From assembly GCF_023195515.1 (NCBI RefSeq), contig NZ_JALPKR020000002.1, forward strand, positions 5,309,001 to 5,373,000: a DNA stretch of 64,000 nt, written 5' to 3'. Shown here piece after piece: positions 42,634 to 51,603 of this stretch. The translations under genes were made by a program, and so were the position numbers. The notes under the pieces are model-generated. The model made no database searches and had not been told where the DNA came from. It was given only the letters and a program-made list of their open reading frames with translations. The first letter of the stretch is position 1. The number at the start of each line of letters is the position of its first letter. The DNA comes from Variovorax sp. S12S4 (GTDB taxonomy: Bacteria; Pseudomonadota; Gammaproteobacteria; Burkholderiales; Burkholderiaceae_C).

Positions 42634-43335
42634 TCAGGCGGCCAGGTCGAACACCAGCACTTCGGCATCCTTGCCGGCGCCGAGCGTCAGTTGCGATTCG
42701 CCTTGCAGCATCGCGGCGTCGCCGCCCGACAGCTTCTGGCCGTTGACTTCGAGCTCGCCGCGCACCAGGTGCACATAGCTCTTGCGCTGCGGATCGAGCG
42801 TCAGGCTGGCTTTTTCGTCACCGTCGAGCAGGCCGGCGAACAGGCGCGCATCGGCGTGCACCGTGACCGAACCGTCGGCACCGTCGGGCGAGGCCACCAG
42901 GCGCAGCTTGCCGCGCTTTTCGTCATTGCTGAATTTCTTCTGCTCGTAGCCGGGCGCAATGCCGCGCACGTTCGGCTCGATCCAGATCTGCAGGAAGTGC
43001 GTGGTCTCGTCGGCCTTGTGGTTGAACTCGCTGTGCATCACGCCGCGGCCCGCGCTCATGCGCTGCACGTCGCCCGGCGGAATCGATTCCACGTTGCCCA
43101 TGCTGTCCTTGTGCGCCAGTTCGCCCGAGAGCACGTAGCTGATGATTTCCATGTCCTTGTGGCCGTGGGTGCCAAAGCCGGCACCGGCGGCCACGCGGTC
43201 TTCGTTGATCACCCGCAGGTTGCCGAAGCCCATGTGGGCCGGGTCGTAGTAGCCGGCAAAAGAAAAGCTGTGGAACGAGCGCAGCCAGCCATGGTCGGCA
43301 TAACCGCGTTCCTGTGATTTACGGACTTGCAACAT
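42634..43335 (-). CDS. Pirin family protein (YhaK-like, short form)
   Basis: 233 residues from ATG 43335, with AAGGAG 8 bases upstream. It starts MLQVRKSQERGYADHGWLRS, then SFSFAGYYDPAHMGFGNLRV, the N-terminus of the YhaK/redox-sensitive bicupin group. The cupin metal site lies in GFGTHGHKDMEIISYVLSG, followed by MSAGRGVMHSEFN. First gene of the minus-strand redox cluster. The intergenic space to the divergent LysR gene holds a perfect T-N11-A dyad. Confidence 0.92.
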   Translation of the reverse strand: MLQVRKSQERGYADHGWLRSFHSFSFAGYYDPAHMGFGNLRVINEDRVAAGAGFGTHGHKDMEIISYVLSGELAHKDSMGNVESIPPGDVQRMSAGRGVMHSEFNHKADETTHFLQIWIEPNVRGIAPGYEQKKFSNDEKRGKLRLVASPDGADGSVTVHADARLFAGLLDGDEKASLTLDPQRKSYVHLVRGELEVNGQKLSGGDAAMLQGESQLTLGAGKDAEVLVFDLAA

Positions 43336-43469
43336 CGTCAAACTCCTTCGGCCCTTCCCGTCGGGGATGCTCGGGCCTTCTTTCGTATGCCGCGCCGGAT
43401 GCGCAGCGGATGTGAAGAACTTTAGGTCCGCACCCCTCCCTCAAAAGCGCCCGGTTTTGATGGCATCAT

Positions 43470-43482
43470 TCAAATTATTTGA
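43470..43482. promoter_or_regulatory. Candidate LysR-type operator (perfect T-N11-A dyad)
   Basis: TCAAAT-T-ATTTGA is a perfect 13-bp palindrome fitting T-N11-A, within an AT-rich patch 135 bases upstream of the pirin start and 31 bases before the LysR ATG. Position fits autoregulation and activation of the divergent cluster. Binding is inferred. Confidence 0.5.
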
Positions 43483-43512
43483 TTGATCGACCGAGCACTC
43501 GACGGACCCGAA

Positions 43513-44466
43513 ATGCCCAGCGCCAGAGACGTATTGACCCCCGACGCGCTCGCCATGCTGCAGACCGTGGCCAGCACCGGCAGCTTTGCCGGCGCGGCGC
43601 GCGCGCTCAACCTGGTGCCCAGCGCGCTCAGCTACCGCGTGCGCCAGATCGAAGACGCGCTGGACGTACTGCTGTTCGACCGCAGCGCGCGCCAGGCTCG
43701 CATCACCGAAGCGGGCGCCGAACTGCTGCGCGAAGCGGCGCGGCTGCTCGGCGAGATCGATGCCGTGGCCAACCGCGTGAAGCGCGTCGCCACCGGCTGG
43801 GAGCCGATGCTCACCATCGCGGTCGACAGCGTGATCGCACGCGACCCACTGCTCGACCTGGCCACCGCCTTCTTCGCGCTGAATCCGCCCACGCGGCTCA
43901 AGCTGCGCGATGAAACGCTGCTCGGCACCATCGAGGCATTGACCAGCGGCGAGGCCGACCTCGCCATCGGCGCAGTGCTCGACGCGGCAAGCCTCGCCTT
44001 CACCGCCACCGGCATCCGCAGCCGGCCGATCGGCGAGCTGTGCTTTGTGTATGCCGTGGCGCCCCACCATCCGCTTGCGCGCCTGCCCGAGCCATTGACC
44101 GATGCGGTGCTGCGCCAGCACCGTGCAGTGGCCGCTGCCGACTCGGTGCGCAGCGGGCCCAGCATGACGGTCAACCTGGTCGGCGGACAAGACGTGCTCA
44201 CGGTGCCGAGCATGCATGCCAAGCTGAACGCGCAACTGCACGGCCTGGGCGGCGGTTTTCTGCCCGAGCCAATGGCGCGTCCCTACATCGAAGCCGGACA
44301 CCTCGTCGAGCGAAAAACCGAACGCCAGCCGCCGCTCGCGACCATGCATTGCGCCTGGCGCGTGCGCAGCGCGGGCGGGCCGGGGCGCGCGCTCGAATGG
44401 TGGCTAGCGCAGTTCGACCACGAGGCCACGCGGCGCGCGCTGCTCGAGCGGCACCGCGGCCGCTAA
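43513..44466 (+). CDS. LysR-family transcriptional regulator, divergent from the pirin cluster
   Basis: 317 residues from ATG 43513; an upstream TTG at 43483 would touch the operator-like dyad, so I prefer the ATG. The N-terminal winged helix-turn-helix is LAMLQTVASTGSFAGAARAL, NLVPSALSYRVRQIEDAL. The substrate-binding domain begins at about 90. By position it probably controls the pirin-DoxX-flavodoxin-pirin genes. Confidence 0.93.
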   Translation: MPSARDVLTPDALAMLQTVASTGSFAGAARALNLVPSALSYRVRQIEDALDVLLFDRSARQARITEAGAELLREAARLLGEIDAVANRVKRVATGWEPMLTIAVDSVIARDPLLDLATAFFALNPPTRLKLRDETLLGTIEALTSGEADLAIGAVLDAASLAFTATGIRSRPIGELCFVYAVAPHHPLARLPEPLTDAVLRQHRAVAAADSVRSGPSMTVNLVGGQDVLTVPSMHAKLNAQLHGLGGGFLPEPMARPYIEAGHLVERKTERQPPLATMHCAWRVRSAGGPGRALEWWLAQFDHEATRRALLERHRGR

Positions 44467-44551
44467 GGCCGCCTGGTCGGAGGCCCCGCTCCCAGACCGT
44501 TGTAGAGTGCGACCACATCCATCGTTTCCCTACACAAGAAAAGAGTCCCTC

Positions 44552-45643
44552 ATGACCACTCGCGCAACTGCCAAGAAGGCAAAGGCCACCGACCGCCACC
44601 GAACCCCCGCCGCCCCGCGCCACTACGCCGTCGTGGGCGCCGGCATTGCCGGCGTGGCCTGCGCACGCACACTGGTGCAGGCCGGCCACAAGGTCACTGT
44701 CTTCGAACGCGAGGCCGCGCCCGGCGGGCGCATGGCGAGCATCGACACCGCCTTCGGCCGCTTCGACAGCGGCGCCCAATATTTCACCGTGCGCGACGCC
44801 CGCTTTGCGCTGGCACTCGAAGCCACGCCCAGCCTTTGCCGCCCCTGGAGCGCCAACCTCGTGCGCGTGCTCGACGCGCACGGCCGTGTGGCCGAGGCGG
44901 CATTGCCGGGCCGCGAATCGCACTGGGTCGCCCAGCCCGGCATGGATGCGCTGGTGGCCTACTGGGCCGCGCCGCTGGGCGGCAACCTCGTGACCGGCAC
45001 GCAGGTCACGCAGATCGAACCCGACGCGCTCGATCCGAAGCGCTGGCAACTGCGCACCGCAGGCGCGGACGATTCGCAGCATGTGTACTCGGGCTTCGAT
45101 GCCGTGCTGCTGGCAGTGCCGCCCTCGCGCACGCGTGCGCTCTTGGGCGACGGCAAGCTCTCGGCCAGCATCAGCCAGAAGATCGAGCCCGTGCGCATCG
45201 CGCCCTGCTGGACGCTGATGATCGCCTTTCCGCAGGCCAACCAGGCCAACATGTCGCACCTCGGCCCGCAATGGAATGCGGCGCGCAGCACGCATCACCG
45301 CGTGGCGTGGCTCGCGCGCGAGTCGTCCAAGCCCGGACGCGAACGCGTCGAGCGCTGGACGCTGCAGGCCAGCGCCACCTGGTCGCAAGAACACCTGCGC
45401 GACGATGCCGCTCGCGTCGAAGCCAAGCTGCTGCGCGCCTTCTCCGAAATCACCGGCATCCATGCCGCGCCCACGCATGCCCAGGCACGCTGCTGGACCG
45501 AAGCCCAGACGCAAGTCCCCGTGGGCAAGAGCCACCTGTGGGACGCCAAGGCCCGCATCGGCGTGGCCGGCGACTGGTGCACCGGCCACCGGGTGGAAGA
45601 CGCTTTCCTCTCGGGCCTCTCGCTGGCGCTTGCAGTGATCTGA
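44552..45643 (+). CDS. FAD-dependent oxidoreductase (renalase/amine-oxidase-like)
   Basis: 363 residues from ATG 44552. After a basic start, the Rossmann FAD motif is [20 protein letters not shown] at about 28-47. Then come [14 protein letters not shown] and [12 protein letters not shown], characteristic of the renalase-like group. The C-terminal second FAD motif is [20 protein letters not shown]. The substrate is unknown. gluQ starts 8 bases downstream of its stop, so the two may share a transcript. Confidence 0.88.
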   Translation: MTTRATAKKAKATDRHRTPAAPRHYAVVGAGIAGVACARTLVQAGHKVTVFEREAAPGGRMASIDTAFGRFDSGAQYFTVRDARFALALEATPSLCRPWSANLVRVLDAHGRVAEAALPGRESHWVAQPGMDALVAYWAAPLGGNLVTGTQVTQIEPDALDPKRWQLRTAGADDSQHVYSGFDAVLLAVPPSRTRALLGDGKLSASISQKIEPVRIAPCWTLMIAFPQANQANMSHLGPQWNAARSTHHRVAWLARESSKPGRERVERWTLQASATWSQEHLRDDAARVEAKLLRAFSEITGIHAAPTHAQARCWTEAQTQVPVGKSHLWDAKARIGVAGDWCTGHRVEDAFLSGLSLALAVI

Positions 45644-45650
45644 TCCGCGG

Positions 45651-46574
45651 ATGCGTGAGACCGGCCGTTTCGCGCCTTCGCCCACTGGCCCGCTGCACGC
45701 CGGCTCGCTGGTTGCCGCGCTTGCGAGCTGGCTCGACGTGCGCGCCCGCGGCCCGCACGCGCGCTGGCTGATCCGCATCGAAGACGCGGACACCGAGCGT
45801 TGCCTGCCCGGCATGGGCGAGCACATCCTCCGGCAACTGGCCGACTGCGGCCTGCTGCCGGACGAAGCGCCGGTGTGGCAGACGCAGCGCACCCCGCATT
45901 ACGAAGCAGCGCTTGCCAGGCTGCAGGCCCTCGGCCTCGCCTATCCCTGCGGCTGTTCGCGCAAGGACATCGACGAGGCGCTGGTCCGGCTCGGCCGGCC
46001 GCACACTCGTCATGGAGAGCGGGTCTATCCCGGTACTTGCCGCAATGGCCTGCACGGCAAGCCCGCGCGGGCGTGGCGCTTTGCCACTGAAAAATTCGAA
46101 GCCCAACAACCGGCGCTTCCGTCGGGCGAGCTCTGCTGGTCCGACCGCCGCCTCGGCCGCCAGTGCCAGCACGTCAGCCGCGAGGTCGGCGACTTCGTGC
46201 TGCGCCGCGCCGACGGGCCGTGGGCCTATCAACTCGCGGTGGTGGTCGACGACGCGGAGCAAGGCGTGACCGACGTGGTGCGCGGCGAAGACCTGGCGGA
46301 CAACACCGCGCGCCAGATCCTGCTGCAACGCGCGCTCGGCATGCCCACGCCAAGTTACCTGCATACCCCTTTGGTGCGCGGCGCCGACGGCGACAAGCTC
46401 TCCAAGCAGAACGGCGCCACCCCCATCGACACCGGCACGCCCGAGGCCGCGCTGGCCTCGCTCGGCGCCGCCGCGCGCGTGCTCGGCCTGGGCGCGGCGC
46501 GGGGCAGCTCATGCGCCGCGGCACTGGCCGGTTGGGTGCCCGAATGGAGCGGTCTCTACAATTCCCGCCCGTAA
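45651..46574 (+). CDS. gluQ: Glutamyl-Q tRNA(Asp) synthetase
   Basis: 307 residues. It is a truncated glutamyl-tRNA synthetase paralogue. The HIGH-type motif is [18 protein letters not shown] (8-25), then [11 protein letters not shown] zinc site is suggested by [11 protein letters not shown] with CRNG, and the KMSKS-type motif is DKLSKQNGA. No anticodon-binding domain is present. It attaches glutamate to queuosine in tRNA(Asp). Its TAA overlaps the trmB ATG (TAATG). Confidence 0.95.
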   Translation: MRETGRFAPSPTGPLHAGSLVAALASWLDVRARGPHARWLIRIEDADTERCLPGMGEHILRQLADCGLLPDEAPVWQTQRTPHYEAALARLQALGLAYPCGCSRKDIDEALVRLGRPHTRHGERVYPGTCRNGLHGKPARAWRFATEKFEAQQPALPSGELCWSDRRLGRQCQHVSREVGDFVLRRADGPWAYQLAVVVDDAEQGVTDVVRGEDLADNTARQILLQRALGMPTPSYLHTPLVRGADGDKLSKQNGATPIDTGTPEAALASLGAAARVLGLGAARGSSCAAALAGWVPEWSGLYNSRP

Positions 46575-47311
46575 TGACCTTTCCCGACACCGTGCCCAAC
46601 GATTCCCCGCCGAGCGACGACGCGGCCGACCAACCGCATCCGCTGCACCGCCGCCTCAAGAGCTTCGTGAAGCGCGCCGGCCGCACCACCGAAGGCCAGG
46701 CCCGCGCCTTTGCCGAGCTGGGCCCGCTCTTCCTCTTGCCCTACAAGCCCGAGCCGCTCGACCTGACCGCGGCCTTCGGCGGCCGCGCCGCGCCTACAGT
46801 GCTCGAAATCGGCTTCGGCATGGGCGAAGCCACCGCGCACATTGCCACGGTGATGCCCGAGACCAACTTTCTTTGCTGCGAAGTGCATGAGCCCGGCGTG
46901 GGCGCACTGCTCAAGCGCATCGGCGAGCAGTCGATCAGCAACATCCGCATTTGCGCGCACGACGCGGTCGACGTGCTCGACCACATGCTGCAGCCCGATT
47001 CACTGGCCGGCGTGCATGTGTTCTTTCCCGACCCGTGGCACAAGAAGCGCCACAACAAGCGCCGGCTGATCCAGCCCGAGTTCGTGAAGAAACTTGCCGA
47101 GCACCTGCGCCCGGGCGGCTACATCCATTGCGCCACCGACTGGCAGCCTTACGCCGAGCAGATGCTCGAAGTGCTCTCGGCGGAACCTCTGCTGCGCAAC
47201 ACGGCCGACGCCTATGCGCCCAAGCCGGAGTACCGGCCGCTGACCAAGTTCGAGAACCGCGGCCTCAAGCTGGGCCACGGCGTATGGGACCTGGTCTTCC
47301 GGCGCGCCTGA
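46574..47311 (+). CDS. trmB: tRNA (guanine-N7-)-methyltransferase
   Basis: 245 residues from ATG 46574. The SAM-binding motif is [16 protein letters not shown] at about 77-92. The TrmB signature [20 protein letters not shown] follows at about 150, and [15 protein letters not shown] at the end. It makes m7G46 in tRNA variable loops. Translation is probably coupled to gluQ through the one-base stop/start overlap. Confidence 0.96.
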   Translation: MTFPDTVPNDSPPSDDAADQPHPLHRRLKSFVKRAGRTTEGQARAFAELGPLFLLPYKPEPLDLTAAFGGRAAPTVLEIGFGMGEATAHIATVMPETNFLCCEVHEPGVGALLKRIGEQSISNIRICAHDAVDVLDHMLQPDSLAGVHVFFPDPWHKKRHNKRRLIQPEFVKKLAEHLRPGGYIHCATDWQPYAEQMLEVLSAEPLLRNTADAYAPKPEYRPLTKFENRGLKLGHGVWDLVFRRA

Positions 47312-47332
47312 GGCGTTGCCGGCGAACCCAAC

Positions 47333-47367
47333 TCTCAGGTCTCAGGTCTCAGGTCTCAGGTCTCAGG
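47333..47367. repeat. Five tandem copies of the heptamer TCTCAGG
   Basis: Five exact TCTCAGG units between trmB and the convergent hypothetical gene. The stop codon of that gene (TCA on the plus strand, 47363-47365) lies inside the last unit. A change of copy number would keep or move the stop only at the last few codons. Confidence 0.9.
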
Positions 47368-47947
47368 CGGCACTTTCTCCGATTGCCGCGGCTGACAGGA
47401 ACCGCGGCAGCACCGCCTGCACACGATCGAACGCGTCGGTGACCGCGCGGGACACTGCAACCGTCCTCTCCTCGTCGCTGAGCGCAAGCGACTCGCCATA
47501 GGCTTTCTGAATGGCTGCATCCATCTGCGCCTTCGGAGCAGTCGCCTTGACAGCCAGCAACTGGTCCCAAGGGCTGGCAATCGGCATGTGGCCGATCGCG
47601 GACTTGCCTTCTATCTGCTCCAGATCGAGAGCCGCGGCTTCAAACATCGGATCCGGCCCCCGAAGCGAATAAATTCTTCGATCGTGCCCCTGAAGACACG
47701 GAAGCCGCTCTACCGACGGACTCCATCCCAGGCGCACATTGAAGCAGCGCTCCACGCCCTGCCCCGGCTGCCATTCGAGCCAAACCACCAGGCCGGGTCG
47801 CACTGCGTTTCGGTACAACATCGTGCCGACGAAGATTCCACGATCCGGGTGCTCCTTCGGCACCGTGACGCTGCGGAACGAAGGAAGATGCCCGCGCATG
47901 CCGGCCTTCACTTGCGCAACCCAGATTGATTTGTAGGCTTTGTCCAC
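47363..47947 (-). CDS. Hypothetical protein
   Basis: 194 residues from ATG 47947 (MDKAYKSIWVAQVKAGMRGH). Visible features are LVVWLEWQPGQGVERCFNVRLGW in the middle and a C-terminal helical region (AAIQKAYGESLALSDEERTV). No signal peptide or membrane helix. I do not recognise the family. The protein is not obviously low complexity and reads like a true coding region. Its last codons run into the TCTCAGG repeat. It lies between trmB and a divergent periplasmic binding protein. Confidence 0.55.
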   Translation of the reverse strand: MDKAYKSIWVAQVKAGMRGHLPSFRSVTVPKEHPDRGIFVGTMLYRNAVRPGLVVWLEWQPGQGVERCFNVRLGWSPSVERLPCLQGHDRRIYSLRGPDPMFEAAALDLEQIEGKSAIGHMPIASPWDQLLAVKATAPKAQMDAAIQKAYGESLALSDEERTVAVSRAVTDAFDRVQAVLPRFLSAAAIGESAA

Positions 47948-48118
47948 GGCAGGGGAAACGTAATGCGTCTGATGAACGGAAAAGGGAATGAACCCCTGGA
48001 GCTGGAGTATCGCAAGCAGATCGCCCAGGTGAATGCCGGCTTCACCGCGGGTCAGCTCCCTTCCCGGCAGGCACCGAAATTGCTACACTTTTTTACTAGT
48101 TTTGACAAAGGGTGGCAA

Positions 48119-49276
48119 ATGAACAGCTCTCGCAGGCAAGTACTGAAGACGTCCGGCGCACTGCTGCTGGGCGGCGGCCTTTCTCTCCCCGCGCTCTCGC
48201 AATCCGCCAAGGCGTCCGCCAGCGCGCGTGTCGTGCTGCTGGGCCAGTCGGTGCCGCTGACGGGCGCGGCCGGCGAGATCGGCCTGGCCTTTGCGGCCGG
48301 CAGCCGGCTGGCCGTGGGCGAGTTCAACGAGCGCAACGCGGCCAGCGGGCTCCAGCTCAAGCTGCTGCAACTCGACGACGGCTACGACGCCACCCGTGCC
48401 GCAGCCAACGCCCGCACGCTGCTGGGCACGGACAAGGCCGACATGCTGTTCGGCTTTGTGGGCACCGCGAGCAGCGATGCCGGCGCCAGTGTTGCCGCGC
48501 AGCAGGGCAACCTGCTGTTCGCGCCCTTTGCCGCAGCCGATTCGCTGCGCGAGGCGAGCCATCCCAATGTGTTTCATGTGCGCCCCGGCATGATCGACGA
48601 AGCCCTGAAGATCGTGCGCCAGTGCGCCACTGTGGGGCAGACGCGCATCGCGCTGGTGGGCGACGACGACGCCATGGGCCGCGCGGGCCTGGCCGCCGTG
48701 CAGCAGGCCGTCACCGAGCTCAAGGTGCCGCCGCTGGTGGCCACGGCCATGGTTCCCATGGGCGGCGACAAGCTCGACGCAGCGCTCAAGACCGTGCTGC
48801 AGCAGACACCACAGGCCATCGTGCTGGTGTCGCTCTCCGGCACCACGGCCAACGCCATCCGCAAGCTGCGCAAGAGCGGCTACACGGGCAGCTTCATGGC
48901 CTTCTCGATCGTGGGCATCGATCCGCTCTACGCCGAACTCGGCAAGGACATCGGCGGCATCGTCATCTCGCAGGTGGTGCCGTCGCCCCGGCCTTCGGCC
49001 ATTCCCATCGTCAAGGAATACCGCGCCGCCGTCGACAACTCCGACCAGACGCCCTCGTACGAAGGCCTGGAGGGGTTCATTGCCGCCAAGGTGGTGGGCG
49101 AAGCGGTGCGGCGCGCGGGCCGCAGCTTCACCACTGCCAGCCTGCAGCGCGTGATGACGGCCATGACCGACTACGACGTGGGCGGCTTCCGCATCAACCT
49201 GCGGCCCGGCCTGCGCGATCCCTCGCGAAACATCGACCTGATCAGCATCTCGGCGGACGGCCGCGTCTTGCGCTGA
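48119..49276 (+). CDS. Branched-chain-type periplasmic substrate-binding protein, Tat-exported
   Basis: 385 residues from ATG 48119, behind GGGTGG. The N-terminus MNSSRRQVLKTSGALLLGGG is a twin-arginine signal with cleavage near the Ser/Ala stretch at 35-40. The mature protein has the LivJ-like type I fold: LLGQSVPLTGAAGEIG, the FGFVGTASSDAGASVA substrate loop, and KLRKSGYTGSFMAFSIVG. No permease or ATPase genes are adjacent, so it is an orphan binding protein whose ligand cannot be named. An upstream in-frame ATG at 47963 would add an unlikely extension before the Tat signal. It converges with the Crp/Fnr gene. Confidence 0.88.
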   Translation: MNSSRRQVLKTSGALLLGGGLSLPALSQSAKASASARVVLLGQSVPLTGAAGEIGLAFAAGSRLAVGEFNERNAASGLQLKLLQLDDGYDATRAAANARTLLGTDKADMLFGFVGTASSDAGASVAAQQGNLLFAPFAAADSLREASHPNVFHVRPGMIDEALKIVRQCATVGQTRIALVGDDDAMGRAGLAAVQQAVTELKVPPLVATAMVPMGGDKLDAALKTVLQQTPQAIVLVSLSGTTANAIRKLRKSGYTGSFMAFSIVGIDPLYAELGKDIGGIVISQVVPSPRPSAIPIVKEYRAAVDNSDQTPSYEGLEGFIAAKVVGEAVRRAGRSFTTASLQRVMTAMTDYDVGGFRINLRPGLRDPSRNIDLISISADGRVLR

Positions 49277-49307
49277 ATACGCCTGAACACGCGCTGAATG
49301 CGCCGGG

Positions 49308-50051
49308 CTAGCCGCTGCGCACCAGCGCCTGCAGCGCATCGACCGAAAGAAGCTCGATGCGCCCGTAGCTCAGCGAAATCACCTCGTCGCGCGCCAGCGC
49401 GTTGAGCTCCTTCGAGAGCGTCTGGCGCGTGACGCCGAGCATCATGGCCAGCGCTTCCTGCGGCAGCATCAGCGTGCGGCGCAATTGCACCGATTGCGTG
49501 GCATCGCCGCGCGCCAGCACCAGCAGGCGGTGCGCCACGCGTGCGCGCAAGCTGCGCAGCGTGGCATCTTCGGTCAGCCCGTAGAGCATGCGCACCCTTG
49601 CGGCCAGCATCATGGCAATGGCGTTGGCAAAGACAACGTCGCGCATCTGCTGGGCAAAAGCTTCGGGCGGCACCACCAGCAGATCGAGCGGCTCCAGCGC
49701 GGTGGCATCGTGCGTGCGCGGCGAGCCGTCGAGCAGCGTGATCTCGCCAAACCAGTTGCCGGCCTCGAGCACCGCAAGGATGGCCTCGCGCCCGTCCTGC
49801 CGCAGCGACGATATCTTGATGGTGCCGGCCACCAGGCCATAGAAGCCGCCGCCTGCCGCATGCACCGGATCGCCCTGGCGAAACACCATGGCACCGCGCC
49901 GCAAATGAATGAGTTCGGCTGCGCCAAGCAGGGCCTCGCGCTGCGGCCGCGGAATGCTCGTGAACCACGGATTGCGCTCCATCGCAGCCAGGTGCGAAGC
50001 GGAAAGGCGCGGCTTGGGAGCGGGCATCGGGGGTTTTCCAGACCCCTGCAT
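49308..50051 (-). CDS. Crp/Fnr-family transcriptional regulator
   Basis: 247 residues from ATG 50051. The cyclic-nucleotide-type beta-roll is at about 40-140 (GAMVFRQGDPVHAAGGGFY, LEAGNWFGEITLLDGSPRTH). The C-terminal winged helix (LMLPQEALAMMLGVTRQTLS) is at about 195. The FNR N-terminal Cys cluster is absent, so it is not an iron-sulfur FNR. It reads divergently from the HD-domain gene, with 75 bases between them containing a Crp-spaced palindrome directly next to its own start codon, which suggests autoregulation. Confidence 0.92.
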   Translation of the reverse strand: MQGSGKPPMPAPKPRLSASHLAAMERNPWFTSIPRPQREALLGAAELIHLRRGAMVFRQGDPVHAAGGGFYGLVAGTIKISSLRQDGREAILAVLEAGNWFGEITLLDGSPRTHDATALEPLDLLVVPPEAFAQQMRDVVFANAIAMMLAARVRMLYGLTEDATLRSLRARVAHRLLVLARGDATQSVQLRRTLMLPQEALAMMLGVTRQTLSKELNALARDEVISLSYGRIELLSVDALQALVRSG

Positions 50052-50067
50052 TGTCAAATCCTTGACA
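50052..50067. promoter_or_regulatory. Candidate Crp/Fnr operator in the divergent promoter
   Basis: TGTCA-AATCCT-TGACA is a perfect dyad with the 5-N6-5 spacing of Crp sites. A further GTCAAG half-site (50075-50080) mirrors CTTGAC at 50061-50066. It abuts the regulator start codon. Assignment is by pattern. Confidence 0.5.
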
Positions 50068-50126
50068 GTTGCACGTCAAGCACGGGTCTACAGTGGCCGG
50101 CACCCCACAAGAATGGAGACCACAAG

Positions 50127-50717
50127 ATGAGCGAACGGGCGAGTTTCACCAGCATGCAGCAGAGCACGCGCGAAGACTGGCAACTGATCGGCGGCGAGTT
50201 CAGGCAATTTGCAGGCGGCCTGCCCGCGCGCGTGATCAGGCACTTGCAGATCCTCGAAGGCGACTACGGCGGCTTTCCGGTCGACCGCTATACCCATTCG
50301 CTGCAAACCGCAACCCGCGCGCTGCGCGACGGCCGCGACGAGGAATACGTGGTGTGCGCGCTGCTGCACGACATTGGCGACACGCTCGGCAGCTTCAACC
50401 ACCCCGACATTGCAGCCGCAATCCTGAAGCCCTTCGTGAGCGAGGCCAACCACTGGATGGTGCAGCACCACGGCATCTTCCAGGGCCACTACTTCTTTCA
50501 CCACATCGGCCTGGACCGCGACATGCGCGACAACTTCAGGAGCCACCCGCACTACGAGCGCACGGCCGAGTTCTGCGCGCTGTACGACAACCCGGCCTTC
50601 GACCCCAAGGCCGAGACGCTGCCCATCAGCGAATTCGAACCCATGCTGCAGCGCCTGATGGCGCAGCCCAAGCAGAGCATCTACAAGGCCGCGATGCAAG
50701 AGCCGGCCGCCGCCTGA
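50127..50717 (+). CDS. HD-domain protein (PhnZ/MIOX-like layout)
   Basis: 196 residues from ATG 50127. HD-fold metal ligands can be read in order: His57 in DRYTHSLQTATRA, His81-Asp82 in ALLHDIGDTLG, His92 in FNHPD, then HHGIFQGHYFFHH. Such clustered His follow the pattern of mixed-valent di-iron HD oxygenases (PhnZ, MIOX), but a plain HD phosphohydrolase is possible. It is followed 23 bases later by a class II aldolase and reads divergently from a Crp/Fnr regulator, so the two enzymes may form a small catabolic operon. Confidence 0.75.
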   Translation: MSERASFTSMQQSTREDWQLIGGEFRQFAGGLPARVIRHLQILEGDYGGFPVDRYTHSLQTATRALRDGRDEEYVVCALLHDIGDTLGSFNHPDIAAAILKPFVSEANHWMVQHHGIFQGHYFFHHIGLDRDMRDNFRSHPHYERTAEFCALYDNPAFDPKAETLPISEFEPMLQRLMAQPKQSIYKAAMQEPAAA

Positions 50718-50740
50718 CACCCGACAAAGGAAACATCCCC

Positions 50741-51508
50741 ATGAACGCAAACTCCCAATCCGAAATCCAGAAGCTCGTGTCCGCCGAAGAGTGGCAGCTG
50801 CGCGTCGACCTTGCCGCCTGCTACCGACTGGTGGCGCTCTACGGCTGGAGCGACCTGGTGTTCACGCACATCAGCGCGCGCATTCCCGGGCCCGAGCACC
50901 ACTTCCTCATCAACCCCTACGGCCTGATGTTCGACGAGATCACCGCGTCCAGCCTGGTCAAGGTCGACCAGCAGTGCAACAAGATCATCGAGTCGCCCTA
51001 CCCCGTCAACCCGGCCGGCTTCGTGATCCATAGCGCCGTGCATGCCGCGCGCGAAGACATCCAGTGCGTGCTGCACACCCACACCAAGGCCGGCATTGCC
51101 GTAAGCGCGCAGAAGAACGGCGTGCTGCCCATCAGCCAGCAATCGACCTTCGTGCTGGCCTCTCTCGCCTACCACGACTACGAAGGCGTGGCCTTCCGCG
51201 ATGACGAAAAGCCGCGCCTGCAGGCCGACATGGGCAATGCCAATTTCCTGATGCTGCGCAACCACGGCCTGCTGACTTGCGGCAAGACCATTGCAGACGC
51301 GTTCCTTTCGATGTACACCTTCGAGAACACTTGCCAGATCCAGATTGCAGCGCAGTCGGGCGGCGGCGAACTCACGCAGGTGAACCCGAAGATCGTCGAA
51401 GGCGTGGGCCAGGCGATGAAGGTGCAGACGGGCGGCCTGGGCGGGCAGTTCGTCTGGCCTTCGCTCATTCGCAAGCTCGACCGCATCGACGACAGCTACA
51501 AGCAATAA
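50741..51508 (+). CDS. Class II aldolase/adducin family protein
   Basis: 255 residues from ATG 50741 with AAAGGAAA upstream. It contains LVFTHISARIPGPEHHFLINPYG, the zinc-site motif CVLHTHTKAGIAVSA, and LMLRNHGLLTCGKTIADAF with the third His. The family includes fuculose-phosphate aldolase and decarboxylases acting on hydroxy acids. The substrate is not clear here. It is likely cotranscribed with the HD-domain gene. Confidence 0.9.
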   Translation: MNANSQSEIQKLVSAEEWQLRVDLAACYRLVALYGWSDLVFTHISARIPGPEHHFLINPYGLMFDEITASSLVKVDQQCNKIIESPYPVNPAGFVIHSAVHAAREDIQCVLHTHTKAGIAVSAQKNGVLPISQQSTFVLASLAYHDYEGVAFRDDEKPRLQADMGNANFLMLRNHGLLTCGKTIADAFLSMYTFENTCQIQIAAQSGGGELTQVNPKIVEGVGQAMKVQTGGLGGQFVWPSLIRKLDRIDDSYKQ

Positions 51509-51603
51509 GACGCGCCGATTCCGGTTTGCACGGCTGCCAGTGCCTGCGCGACAGGTGCCGGCAGCCATTTTTTTAGAAGAAGCAAGAAGAGGAGACAACA
51601 AGC

